Shown piece by piece: positions 24,161 to 35,477 of a stretch of 64,000 nt of DNA. Made by a program: the position numbers and the translations under genes. A model generated the notes under the pieces. The model was not told the origin of the DNA. It searched no databases and was given only the letters and a program-made list of their open reading frames with translations. Source of the DNA: Solanum dulcamara (taxonomy: Eukaryota; Streptophyta; Magnoliopsida; Solanales; Solanaceae); the NCBI RefSeq assembly GCF_947179165.1, contig NC_077245.1, positions 25,748,740-25,812,739 on the forward strand. Reading direction: 5' to 3'. The stretch's first letter is position 1, and each line of letters begins with the position of its first letter.

Positions 24161-24574
24161 TAGGGGTGGCAGTTGGGTGGGTTGAGTCAAGTTTGGACGA
24201 GTTATAATAAGTTAAGACAACAATTGAGTCAAGACCCAACCCAACCCAAATTAGTTTGGGTCAAAATGAATTAAGTAATGAGTTATATAATGGATCAAGA
24301 CCCAACCTAATCCAATTTTTACTAAGTTGAATTATTTTATTTATTATTTTAAATTATTTTAGTACCTAATAATTTTTTTTATTATGACTATATATAACAT
24401 ATCAAATTGAAAAAAATTAAAAATATTTTAACAAGATTTTTCATGATCCAATTCGGTTTACATATCAATCCAATATTTTATTGGTTGAGCTAATGAATGG
24501 ACGGGTCAATAACCAACCCAAACTTAAATGATTGGGTTGGATTGGGTGGGTTGGGTTTGATTTTGCCATCCCTA
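24161..24574. mobile_element. hAT-like non-autonomous element
   Basis: 414 bases with inverted ends TAGGGGTGGCA and TGCCATCCCTA. It is flanked by TAAATAAT (24153-24160) and TATATAAT (24575-24582), an 8-bp duplication matching at 7 positions. Eight-base duplications and this type of terminus fit hAT elements. The ends carry GGGTTGGGTTGG-type repeats. No transposase coding. Confidence 0.8.
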
Positions 24575-24582
24575 TATATAAT

Positions 24583-25532
24583 TATAATATTGATATATTT
24601 GATTTGTATAACTTCTGAAAAATTTCTAAAATATATTAATACAGAATTTATATATACTTACCATGTTTGTATATTGCAAGCGAATTATACAAACGGATTT
24701 GTATATTCGCAGTGAATTATACAAATGGGTATGCCAATTATACAAACAACTGCTATAACTATAGTTACAAAATATAATTATCTAAACTGTAGCAACTTCG
24801 GCCTATTAAGATTTTTATAGTAGCTATTTATGAAATTTACTCTAATTTCAAATCATGATTTCATCTTAAACGGGCCCTAAAATGTATCATCTTCATAAAG
24901 AGGAAGGACTATTTGTACTTTATGTGAAATAATGAGGGTCATTTTAATTTTAAATTAAAAAATGATCAAAAATATCCTTAAATTATGTGAAATTATCCTT
25001 AGTCAATAGTTTAGTCTAAAAATGCCTCATTATTATTTAATGGATCGCAAATATTTTTTTTTCTAATAAATATATTAGTATTTTTTTCTTTTTAAACATA
25101 TTCTATTCATAATAAAATATTACTATTAAAGAACCCAATTCTTATTTTTTCTTTCTTTTTAAATCAATTTAATTAATAAATAAGTAAATAGCCTTTTTTC
25201 TTCTTAATCTCACTGTAATAATTAAAATAAAATAACTTTATATACCTTTTTTTAACTGATAATATAGGTCATATTATAGTAATTCATCATTAATTTTCAT
25301 TTAGTTAATGATAAAATAAAGTCTAATAAAATAAAAAAATATTTTTATTTCTTAATCTATTTTGAATTGAAGTAGAATAAACTTTTTCTAATTAAAAAAA
25401 TTATCATTAAGAAAATAATGTATTTTTTAAAAAAAGATATTTATTTTGAAAAGGACATTTTTACCCATTAAACAATAATAGAGTTATTTTTCGATCAAAT
25501 TATTGACGATAACAAATTTTTTAGATCAAATA
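24583..25532. other. AT-rich intergenic DNA upstream of ADK
   Basis: No credible gene. Short AT-rich blocks with partial inverted symmetry may be MITE remnants, but I could not fix ends for any. Confidence 0.5.
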
Positions 25533-25806
25533 CTCACTCCGTTTCTATTTACTTGTCAAATATTTTCTAATTTAATTTCTCTTTTTACTTGTCAATTTTG
25601 ACAAATTAAGAAAGGATAAATTTTTTCTTCCTATTATATCCTTAATTTATTAACATTGAGTTAATGTATTTGGAAAAAATAGTGAATAACTATATTTAAA
25701 ACTCTATCAATTAATAGGGGTAAAAAGTTAAACTCACTATATCAATAATTATTCTTTAATAGGTGTGCCAAGTCAAAATTTGACAAGTGAAAAAGATTGG
25801 AGGGAG
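25533..25806. mobile_element. Stowaway-like MITE (Tc1/mariner type)
   Basis: 274 bases. The left end reads CTCACTCCGTTTCTATTTAC. On the opposite strand the right end reads CTCCCTCCAATCTTTTTCAC; both continue into CTTGTCAAATTTT-like sequence. TA is present on both sides (25531-25532, 25807-25808). This is the standard Stowaway layout. Its right edge lies 142 bases before the ADK start codon, in the promoter or 5' leader. Confidence 0.88.
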
Positions 25807-25948
25807 TATTAATTAAGGACATTTTTGTCCAAATACACAAAGGACCGTTTAGTCTTTTTATTTTCATGGATATCCAAAAGATTTCCCTCAAAATTGCAAG
25901 AAAACACATATCCCAGGCACAAGAGGAGATAGAAAGGGAGGAACAGCC

Positions 25949-28900
25949 ATGGCTTGTTGCTCCTCTTTGAACTTAACATCTATCTCCTCAAAGCCCCAAA
26001 AGCTTTCCTCTTCATCAATCTCTTCTCCCATTGTTCATAGGCCTTTTACTTCGCACTTTTCATTTTCTAAATCTTCTTCTCTTCATTCAGATCAAATCCC
26101 AATCACAACTCATTGCCGGAAACTCCCCCAGCCAAATGGTGCCGCTTTCATGGTATTTCCAACTTTAAATTCTAACACCGTTTAAATATTTGAACTAATT
26201 TTGAGATTAGCTTTACTTTGTTTTGTTACTTAGAAGTGGCTAAATTTTGGGGTTTGAGTTTTGACTGATACCTTTTTTATTTTTTGTGAATTTAGGTTTT
26301 CGGACGTGCTAGAAAGACAGAAACTTTGAGGATAATGATATCTGGTGCTCCTGCTTCTGGGAAAGGAACACAATGCGAGCTCATTACCCAAAAGGTAGTA
26401 ATTCTATTCTCTCTCTAAAAGTTGTAGGATTGTTAGTATGTATTTGGAAACAAATTGAGATGAAGCTGAAAAAGGAATTATCTCAAGTTGCTGAAATTGA
26501 GATTGTTCTGGAATAGTTCTAATAGCTTTTTGGGGAAAAAGAAAATTAGTGAAAATTGAAGATTTGTGAGTGGAAGTTGGAAAAACAATATTCAACTTGA
26601 GATACAACTTCAGAACACTATTTCAACTTGAAATAATGTCTAAATTCTTTCTAATACTTGTGAATTAAACTTCAACTTCCAAATAAAGGAAGGCCACTGC
26701 CCAAAATTGGAGGGCCTGTGACCAGAACCTGACAAGCCTAGCACTAGCTGAGTGAACAATTAACAGTGTCGCATCTACTAATCCCCATGCCATCACACAT
26801 GCAAAACGGAACACCGTGTGTTTCCATATAATCATGCAACATATGTATAAAACTGGAGAACACCAAAAATAAGCCTGAATACATCACATAGACAAAATAA
26901 ACCTCAATGAGAGGCGTGTCCAAATTTTATTACATAAGTTTTAGATTTATAACCACAGGAATTCATGGAGTTCCTAAAAGAGTACATTATACATAAAAAT
27001 AGAAATGGAACGTAGCCTGAAATCATTAAAGAAATAAAATGACAAAAGACAACTCATGGACTTTGGTGTAATGTTTGAACCTTTTGAAATTTAAGGTAAA
27101 TGGAGTGAGTATAAAAATTAGCGAGTCTCATAGACCGCCACTAAAAGTTGGGACAAGCCTTTTGAGAAAACATGCACTTGTATCAAATATTATAATTTAG
27201 GAAACTTAAACACCTTGTACAATGTCCATTTTCAGATCATAAACATGTAGAGATCATATGAAAACTTATTTAAAGCATAACCTATGCTTGTAGACCTTTA
27301 GTATTATCATACTTTGCTCACGAGCCTTAAAACATCGTAATCTTAACATTCTTTTCTAGGGATGTTTTCTTCTAGAAACCGGAATTTAATCGTGTGTACA
27401 TCACAACATCGGATCCAATACCCACTCGATTGGGTAGGGAAGGGCATCCCAGCATTGTGCAGTACAGAAGGGACCATGGATGTTAGGAAACTTACCTATG
27501 CACTACAGCACTTCGGGGATGCACAATTAGCCGCCATTAATATGGTTTTGACTTATTATTTGAACTTGCATGTGTGGTTCTGCAAATAGGATCTTCTGCC
27601 AATCTAGTTGGCTAAATGCATTGAGGGCGAGAAAGATAATGCATATTTCAAAAATGATGAGCGCATTAAATAGAGAATACTTGTTGCCTGTGCCCGGGTA
27701 TCCTTATTTTCAAACTAATGTTCTGTTTCTCTTTTATTCAATTGATCAATGTATCTTCTCCGATGTTCGCAAATCCGGAAGCCAGATGAAGCTAAGTGCC
27801 TGCAACAACTGCACAATGATCAATATCAAGCCGATACAAGCATGAACCACCTGTTAAATTTTTTTCACCAGCGTGATCATTTGCATGCATCATATTACCG
27901 GACAACCATGTACTTGGACTTGAGCGATCCTGCCTCAGCTATGCACTTAATTGCTTGCAGAAACTTCTTTTACTGGTGTCTTGTTCACAGTTTCTCCAGG
28001 ATTTTTTGGAGTTCTTTAGATCTTTTAAACTACATAGGAACACAGAAATGGCTTAGATCCAGAGTAGGCTTTAAAAAATTCATTGTCTGCCAAGTACTAT
28101 ATTCTTTAAGGAGATTCTTGGTGTCGTAAACTAATAGAACTTACCCTATGCTTATTCATTTATCTTAAGAATCTTTATCTATGCCTTAACCCTCAGGACT
28201 TTGGCCTAGTGGTAAGAGCACGGGGCATGATATGTGGATTAGGCGCACTGCACGAGTTCAAATCCTGCCACAAGCAAATGTATGGCATTTAAGTAGTGAA
28301 GGGTAGAATGGCAGCCCATTATCCACTGAGTTTCAAACTGTGTGCCAACATACCCTCGAGGATTTCTGGTTTATAAAAAAAGGCATCTTTTTTTTTGGGT
28401 TAAACAGTATATCTATTAATATACAAAAGATTATGTACAATGACGACTAGGTGCGAATGTGGACTATCCACACCACTAAAACAAGGACATCAAAGACTAA
28501 TGCCTCATTTGTTTTCATTAAGATTAAGATGTTTGAATCTGAATTCAGATGTGCATTAAGATTAAGACGTCTGAATCTAAATGCACATCTGAATATTAAG
28601 ATTTGTACTAAGATTTAGAGGTCTGAATATGAATACACATTTGAATATTAAGATGTTACGTTAAGATCTGAATATTAAATACTTCATCTAAAAAAAAGAT
28701 CTGAATATTAAATAGTTAAGGCTGTTTGTTTTCTAAACATCTGAATGTATAAAAATTGTCTTTATTTAAAAAATAAATAAATATAAAATTCTAATAAAAT
28801 ACTGAAATGATCTGATATCAATTAAATATTTTAAATTTTTTATATGACAATTAGTGGTGGTGATGACTAATGATGGTGGTTGTATATGTCAATTTGAGAT

Positions 28901-31900
28901 GGTGTTCACTGATGATGATGGTTGTGGGTAGTATTATGGTATAGTGGTTGAAACGAGTGAAACGTGGTTATTGTTGGCACAACAACCCAGTGAAATCCCA
29001 CAACTGGGGTTTGGGGAGGGTAAAGTGTATGCAGACCTTACTCTTATCAAGTAGGACGGTTATTTCCGAATGTGGTTATTGTTGGTAGCAATTGATAATT
29101 AATAGTGGAATGATACTAATAACTAATGATAGTGGTGAATGATGATGAGGGTTAGCGATATATAATAATGATTAATGGTGGTAATTATCGATAATGATTA
29201 GTGAATGCAATAATGGTTTGCAGATGATAGGTGGTGGTGATTGGTGATAGTTGTGGTTGGGTTGAGGATGGTTGTTGTGGATAGTAGGTGGTGGTGATTG
29301 ATAGTGGTTGTGTATGGTGGGTGAAAGTAGATGGAGTGATGGTGAATTGTCATCTTTGTAGAAATTTTTAAATAGACATCTTAATGATATTAAGACTTTG
29401 TTATAGATCTTATTCATTTAGACCTATTCAGACCCATGAAGTGGTTGTAAAATAAGAAAAACAGACGCACTTAATGATTAAGATCTGAATGATTAAGATT
29501 CAGATCTTGAAAACACATAGACTTAATGGCTGATATCTGAATGATTAAGATTCAGACTTTGAAATTAAACAAACCTAATGACTAAGATCTCAATGATTAA
29601 GATTAAGACCTTCATTAAGTGCAAACAAATGAGGCCTAAGCCTATCCTGTTCAATCTAAAAAGCTGGAGAGCAGAACTCCAGTTTATAACTATCTACCAG
29701 AACTAGGAATGGTATACATCAAAAAGTTCCAAAATGAAAACAATTTAGATCGTGTAGTGCTTGCTTCCACTTGACTAGCTGTTCACCTCTGATGTGTGGA
29801 TGTAGCAGAATTTCCCTGCAGATGTGATCAGCATCATATCTAGAGCTTTGAAATCTTACTTCATTCTTTTCTTTCCGTATTAAAGCAGTGTCCGGCAAAA
29901 ACACAGCTAGCAATAGCACCAATTCCTGATTTCCTCTTGGCTTGTTGGCATGGCCTTTGCACTTCAGCTCTTCAATCTCCAATGGCCCTGTTGTATCCAA
30001 TCCATAAGCAAAGTCTGGCCCATAAATGATGTGTAAACCTGCAATCAGAAAATAGATGACCAAAAGTCTCCATTGCCTGTCCACAGAATGCACATTCTAG
30101 AGGAACTTGAATGCCAAAAAGGAAAAAAGGGTAGAAAATGTTATCAACATTTTTTGTAAAATTTGAGATGTTATCGCATCTGCATTAAGGGCTTAATCAA
30201 TAGGTAGAAAATGTCTCCTCAACCAAAAGTGGGATTGGAATAAGCTTCTCCTGTCCAATTTGAATTGGGATCGAGGCAGATTGGATTAACATGCTTTAAA
30301 GTCTTGACTAATTTAGCTTTTGTTTGATCGATTTTAGGGATGACAATGGGGCAGGGTGGGGCGGGGTGTGTACGGGGCGGGTTTAGAGCTATGCGGGGTG
30401 GGGCGGATTTAAATTTATGCGGGGCGGGGCGGGTCGCGGGTTTATGCGGGTTTAAGGTACCAAATAATAACCTAAAGAAAATTAAATCTTTGTAATTACT
30501 AAAAATCAAAGATATAAACTTTTTATATTAAACTTTGACTTTAGTTTTAACTTTTTCTTTTTAAAAAAAATTAAACCAAACGTGTCCAGTGAATTGTTAG
30601 TTGTTGAAATGTTAATTAGAAACAGTTAATTAGCGATTAAAAAATAATTGTTGAAATGTTAACTAAAAACAATTAATAAGTTGTTGATGTTGATTAGCAA
30701 AAAATGAAAAAAAAATTATGAATTTTATTTTTCATATTAAACAAAATTAAAAAAGAAAAAAACTTAAAAAATTATGCAGGGCGGGTCTATGCGGGGCGGG
30801 GAGGGCGGGTTGAAAATGAAATAAATTGTCATGCGGAGCGGGATGGGGCGGTTTAAAAAATTTGCGGGTTGAGCTCAACCCGCCCCGCTCCATTGCCATC
30901 CCTAATCGATGTGCTGGTTGTTGCTTTCATCAATTGGGATGCAATTGTATGGCGGTGCCTTGCATTTGATTTTAGTTGCATCCTATACCCTTTGTGTTCC
31001 TCAGCATATATTCATGTGTGAAGACAAATTGTGTCTATCCACTTTTGGTTGTGTGCGCAGTATGGTTTGGTGCATATTGCTGCTGGAGATTTACTGAGGG
31101 CAGAAATTGCTGCAGGATCTGAAAATGGAAAGCAGGCAAAGGAATACATGGATAAAGGGAAACTGGTACCAGATGAAATTGTTGTGACGGTAGGTTTACT
31201 TCATGCATTGCCTGCTTAAGTTAGTATGCTATATTGGTTTGAAACTGTAGTAGTTCACACTATCTTATTGATTGGTAATAAATGGCTCCTTCTGGTGCAG
31301 ATGGTCAAAGAGCGGTTAAATGGTCCAGATTCTCACGAGAAGGGTTGGCTTTTAGATGGATACCCTCGGAGCTCCTCTCAAGCCATAGCACTCAAAGAAT
31401 TTGGCTTCCAACCAGACCTATTTATTCTTCTGGAAGTGAGGTTCTGCTGTTGCTATGTGCCTCATGTTCTTTCATTCTCTTTTTAGTGAAGTTCCTTTTG
31501 TTTAGACCATACAGAAAATTATGCTTTTACATAACTTAGACTCTTAGAGGGATACTTTTAAATATTTGAGATTTCTTTACCTTTCCTTTGTTTCTCTTGC
31601 TGTAGACTTTAACCTCGGTAGTTTCACTATAAAATAACCTTCATTCTGTCACAAGTTTTATTGTGCATATAGGTACCTGAAGAGATTCTTGTTGAGAGAG
31701 TGGTTGGCCGTAGGCTAGATCCAATAACAGGGAAAATTTACCATTTGAAGTATTCTCCCCCAGAGACTGAAGAAATTGCTACTAGGGTTACTCAGCGCTT
31801 TGATGACACAGAAGAAAAGGCATGTATAGTCCATGAATTGATTTTTTTTCCACTAGTCCATGAATTAATCACCATTACCATTTTTGGTTACTTATCAAAA

Positions 31901-33839
31901 AAACATTACCATTCTTTGTTTAACTTCCCTGGTACTTATTTGCAGTATTTTTGATGTGAAGCTTTTGATCAAATTCCATAATGTGAACTCATCTGACTTT
32001 GAATTGACAGTTGACTCCCTTTTATCTCATTAGTTTACCTTTTAAATTAAGTTATACCCCTTCTCAGCTTCGTCTCTCTTCCTCACAACCCCGTGCCCGC
32101 CCCCAACTCCCCTCCTCCCTAAAGAAACAGTAAAAATAATTAGAAATCCAATAGGCAGTCTTTGACCTAAAAGGACCATTTGGACCTGAAAATTTTGGTG
32201 CTGCTCCTGCAATTTTTCTTTTTAACTAAACCATTTTGTTATGTTCTCTTCTTATTCTAATTTCAGTTTATGTTTCTTTATAGCCAAATGTTTATATTAT
32301 AATAAGCTTGGTTTTTCTCTAATCATTCTTATAATTAACTTTTCAGGTAAAATTGCGTTTGCAAACTCATCAGCAAAATGTGGAAGCAGTTCTCTCAATG
32401 TATAAAGATATCACTGTTAAGGTACTCCTTTTGCCGCACTTCTTCTGGAAAAGTTGCTTCACCTTAAACTACAGAATGAAATTTCTGGATATGGAATACT
32501 GTTGAAATTTACATAGCTAACGAAAGCCACAGAAATTATTTCTAGAGAATTTTTGAGGTATTATGGTTCAGTGTTACCTTACTCAAATAGAAATACGGTA
32601 TCATGATCCATGAATAAAGTATGGATTCTCAATTATACATGTATAATGTTTGCTTTAAGAAATGGTAAAGAGTAATCAATGTTGATTCAAGTATACCGTA
32701 AATTATGTCTACCTGTCCTTTCTGTTCATTAATTGACTTTGGTTAGAAAATAGAACCAAAACCTGCAATTTTACATTGGACACGTAATTGGTAATTAGGC
32801 ACAGAAAATCATTAGCTTTTAACTGATATTGTTGTGATCATAATCAGCTATCTTCTGCAATGGATTTTTCTCTGCTGTCTGTTTGATTGATAAATGAGAA
32901 GCTCTTTCAGTTTTTTGATAAAGCATTGTCTCGGCTCCGTGATAGTGTCTTAACTACCACTTTCTCTACCGCCCTTCATTTATCCTAGATTCTCGTTTGT
33001 TGTTCTACTTTCTCAATGCAATTCTTATGTGTTCCAGTATTTCCTTGCTTATTGAAGAATATATTCAAGTTTCTCATTACTCAATATGTAAAATCTGGAT
33101 ATAGCCTTGAATAGTTCATTGACTGACACGTTGCACTATCATAAGCCACTCTAGAACCTCCTCCCCCCACACCCAAAAAAGAAAGAAAGATGAATCCTAT
33201 CCCTGTAGCTGGAACAATTTGTTCTAGGTACTTTGAATATATAGGACATAATGCCCTCAGGGCTTGGTTCAACAAAGAAAGTAGATAACACGTGATGTGT
33301 GGTAGAAACACCGCATTAGTTCGAATGTTGCAAGGTATGGAGAAGCCTGAGGTGCTAAGTTGGACTAGGTGTCAATCCAAATCCATTACTCTCGCATTTT
33401 TCCTCACCTGGTGGCCTCAAAAATAAAAAATGATAAAAGGAGGTCAACAGTGAAGTTTTAGGGTACCCATAGATAGTAAATTCTTGAATCCTTCTCATAT
33501 TGGATGAAATGAAGCTAATCTCCCTCACTTTGTACCAAACAACTCGAATATACTTACTTATAGCTAAGGGAAGAAGCAAATCAGTGAATAGTCCTTCCCC
33601 TCACTCTTCTCTTTCCCATACCTGATCGAGACGAACTATAATTCCTCTATTACCAGGTGCGCGCATGAGTTGTCATCTCCTAACCTTAAAGGGAAATATG
33701 CTTTCATTCACATCTGAGTTATTTTGACTTGTAGGTGAACGGAAGTGGTTCCAAGCAGGAGGTATTCACTCAGATCGATGGTGCATTGACACAGCTTCTA
33801 GAACAAAAGCAAGGAAAGTTGGGAACTGTGGCAGCATAG
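25949..33839 (+). CDS. ADK: Adenylate kinase, chloroplast-type (seven exons)
   Basis: Catalyses ATP + AMP = 2 ADP; the plastid form balances adenylates in the stroma. I joined exons 25949-26152, 26296-26394, 31061-31189, 31301-31435, 31673-31819, 32347-32421 and 33735-33839 (stop TAG). All junctions are phase 0 and the product is 297 aa. Residues 1-68 are Ser- and Thr-rich, poor in acidic residues, and fit a transit peptide. The P-loop [10 protein letters not shown] is at 85-94, the AMP-site segment [11 protein letters not shown] follows in exon 3, DGYPRS is at 163-168, and the lid starts [13 protein letters not shown] near 201-213. The start codon sits in CAGCCATGG, a good plant context. All family motifs are present, so the gene looks functional. 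Intron 2 is 4,666 bases and full of transposons. Intron 5 uses a GC donor. The exact gene symbol is by homology. Confidence 0.93.
28196..28381 (+). mobile_element. tRNA-derived SINE
   Basis: About 186 bases. A-box-like TGGCCTAGTGG at 28202-28212 and B-box-like GAGTTCAAATCC at about 28254-28265 sit at tRNA-like spacing near the 5' end, and the 3' end runs into TTATAAAAAAAGG. These internal RNA polymerase III promoter elements with an A-rich tail define a SINE. The family is not certain. The neighbouring LINE hides any duplication. Confidence 0.75.
28501..29636. mobile_element. Harbinger-like non-autonomous element A
   Basis: 1,136 bases with inverted ends TGCCTCATTTGTTTTCATTA and, on the other strand, GGCCTCATTTGTTTGCACTT. 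TAA flanks both sides (28498-28500, 29637-29639), the 3-bp duplication of PIF/Harbinger (Tourist) elements. Subterminal sequence is rich in ATTAAGATCTGAAT-type repeats. No transposase is encoded. It shares termini with element B at 38393-40524. A truncated Au SINE sits inside at 28978-29071. Confidence 0.85.
28978..29071 (-). mobile_element. Au SINE, 5'-truncated, with perfect 14-bp duplication
   Basis: The minus strand reads AAGGTCTGCATACACTTTAC, CCTCCCCAAACCCCAGTTGT, GGGATTTCACTGGGTTGTTG in order, which I recognise as the 3' part of the angiosperm Au SINE with its TTG-type tail. GTGGTTATTGTTGG occurs exactly on both sides (28964-28977 and 29072-29085). The tRNA-like 5' part is absent. Confidence 0.85.
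30335..30904. mobile_element. hAT-like non-autonomous element, G-rich ends, in ADK intron 2
   Basis: 570 bases. The left end is TAGGGATGACAATGGGGC; the right end on the other strand is TAGGGATGGCAATGGAGC. Flanks are ATCGATTT (30327-30334) and ATCGATGT (30905-30912), an 8-bp duplication with one change. Both subterminal regions have runs of GGGG and GCGGG on the plus strand. No transposase coding. It lies 156 bases before exon 3. Confidence 0.88.
31820..32346 (+). other. ADK intron 5 with a GC-AG boundary
   Basis: The exon ends GAAGAAAAG and the intron begins GCATGT; the acceptor is TTTTCAG|GTAAAATTG. Only this junction keeps the adenylate kinase frame (DDTEEK then VKLRLQTH). The nearest GT, four bases on, would shift the frame. 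Confidence 0.85.
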
Positions 33840-35477
33840 AGGAACATAGGGATGCATTTGGAATTTATCATGAATGTCATTGTTTATTGCCATTTCTCTT
33901 ATATTATTTTGCTCAAATATTCATTCATGTATAGACGAGAATAAGTTAAAAAAAATAAAAATATTTATCTGGTGGCAGCTTCTTTAGTTGTATACTCATG
34001 GTTTTTTTAAGAACTTTTGTATAATTGGAGTTTGGTACAACGCTTGATTGTTTTTAAAAAAAGATTCAATGTGTAAGTTTACTATGTTCTTCTGTCATCT
34101 AATCAATGTGAAAACTATATGAATCTGTGTATTATAGATTGCCTCTTTTTCCCTTTTTTTTTTGACTTATCGTTCTTATAGTGTATACGTGTATCTCACT
34201 TTGTGCTTTCTTGAACATTACTTCTGTCAATTTCTTGGACCTCTCTGCTTTGTAATATCAGCCTTACTTTCAACATTGAGTTAAATTAATTAATGCTATT
34301 ATTTTAGAGTTATTTTTCCTATATCTTTTAGGTATAATATATGACGTGTGAAGGGCGAAAATGAAAAAAATAACAAAAAATCAACTCCATTGTTTCTTAA
34401 TAAAAATAGTAGTCGGGAGAAGTAACATCTTGGAGATTCTGGGTTTGAATCCTTGCTACAACATGCAGTATGCACCAATCTTAGCTAGCCTTTGCACGTG
34501 TGATTTCAAATCAACGTTTGGACATGTAATTTGAGTTAATAATTTGAGATATTTAATTCTAAATCATGATTTCAACATTTTAAAAATAATACATGGGTTA
34601 TAAGTTTATATTTTGTGGAAAAAAAACTAATTATTTTAAATTTGTAAAAAAAAAAAAAGAGACTTATGCTCGGCATGAAGATATTATGTGTATTTGAAAA
34701 TTTGTAATCGTAAATATTTATTAATAAAAAGAACATGAAGATATGTGATTTATCAAATGTGGTGTCAGAGGATATTCTCATATCTTATTTATGAACTATG
34801 GTTTGTTTATTTGGTAATTTGTGTAAGAATTGGAAAATTTAATAGTTTTCACAACTTGTGCGATTTTCATGCTTAAAAAAATATAATATTTTTGTTTGTG
34901 TTTAGTAATAAGTTATTTGATGAATTAATTGAGATGCGAGCAAATTAATTTGGATACTATCGTCATTAAAATAAAAATACAAAGCCAGATGAGTGGTATA
35001 AAATATTTCTCAAATTAGAAAATAGGTCCATTCTTTTATGTTCTGCTAAATTAGAAGGGTGGTATAAGTAATTAACCCTCCAAGTCCTTTTTGTTAAGTT
35101 GCATTTGGGAAGTAGGAGTATACACTTGCTACACAATCTTTCGTATATTCACTAGTAGATCAAAGTAATAACTATCCACTTTTAATAAAACTATTTCTTT
35201 TCAAGAAAGTTATACCAATACAAGTTTACAGGTCTAGAATTATAAAAGAACAAGAGGTAGATTGAGATAATTCACATTGAACAAGTGTTTGAAATCTGTT
35301 TTATACTTTTCTTGCGTAAATGTACATAATGAACTATTAGGGTCATTACAAAGGGGACTCTTCAAACACTAGTGCAATGTAGAGTAGAATTTTACAGTAA
35401 AGGGGACTTAAATGGTAAGTTTTATAAAATGGTGATTATCGGTTATGATTATGGGATTAAATGTTGATCAGTTAAGA
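33840..35477. other. ADK 3' untranslated region and AT-rich intergenic DNA
   Basis: The first ~250 bases are T-rich and probably include the ADK 3' end, but no single poly(A) signal stands out. The rest holds no gene I can support. Confidence 0.5.

Larger units (their letters stand above)
28388..30125 (-). mobile_element. L1-type LINE 3' end, 5'-truncated, split by a Harbinger-like element
   Basis: On the minus strand about 30115-29720 encodes, with decay, [20 protein letters not shown] and then [12 protein letters not shown]. This is the zinc-binding domain found at the C-terminus of plant LINE reverse transcriptases (C-X2-C...H-X4-C form). A 3' untranslated part follows and resumes beyond the Harbinger-like insert at 28497 down to nine T bases at 28388-28396, the poly(A) tail seen from the other strand. 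The right edge is approximate. A/T-rich flanks prevent a clear duplication call. Confidence 0.75.
26395..31060 (+). other. ADK intron 2, 4.67 kb, transposon-filled
   Basis: Donor AAG|GTAGTA and acceptor GTGTGCGCAG|TATGG. It contains a SINE (28196-28381), a minus-strand LINE end (28388 to about 30125) split by a Harbinger-like element that contains an Au SINE, and a hAT-like element (30335-30904). Bases 26400-28190 hold no element I can name; short frames at 27362-28129 match nothing recognisable. Confidence 0.88.

Noticed and set aside
29172..29417. His-, Pro- and Asn-rich frame on the minus strand
   Set aside because: Low-complexity GGTGGTGAT-type sequence inside Harbinger-like element A; no start context or domain.
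31820..31954. Continuation of ADK exon 5 into the following open frame
   Set aside because: The open frame continues past GAAGAAAAG, but the product loses adenylate kinase similarity at once and resumes it exactly at 32347; the stretch is intron.
33290..33440. Possible second SINE in ADK intron 6 (TTAGTTCGAATG near 33316)
   Set aside because: The B-box match is weak and no A box or tail could be placed in either orientation.
34405..34465. tRNA-like or SINE-like B box (GGGTTTGAATCC)
   Set aside because: No matching A box at the right distance, no tail and no duplication; one box motif occurs by chance.
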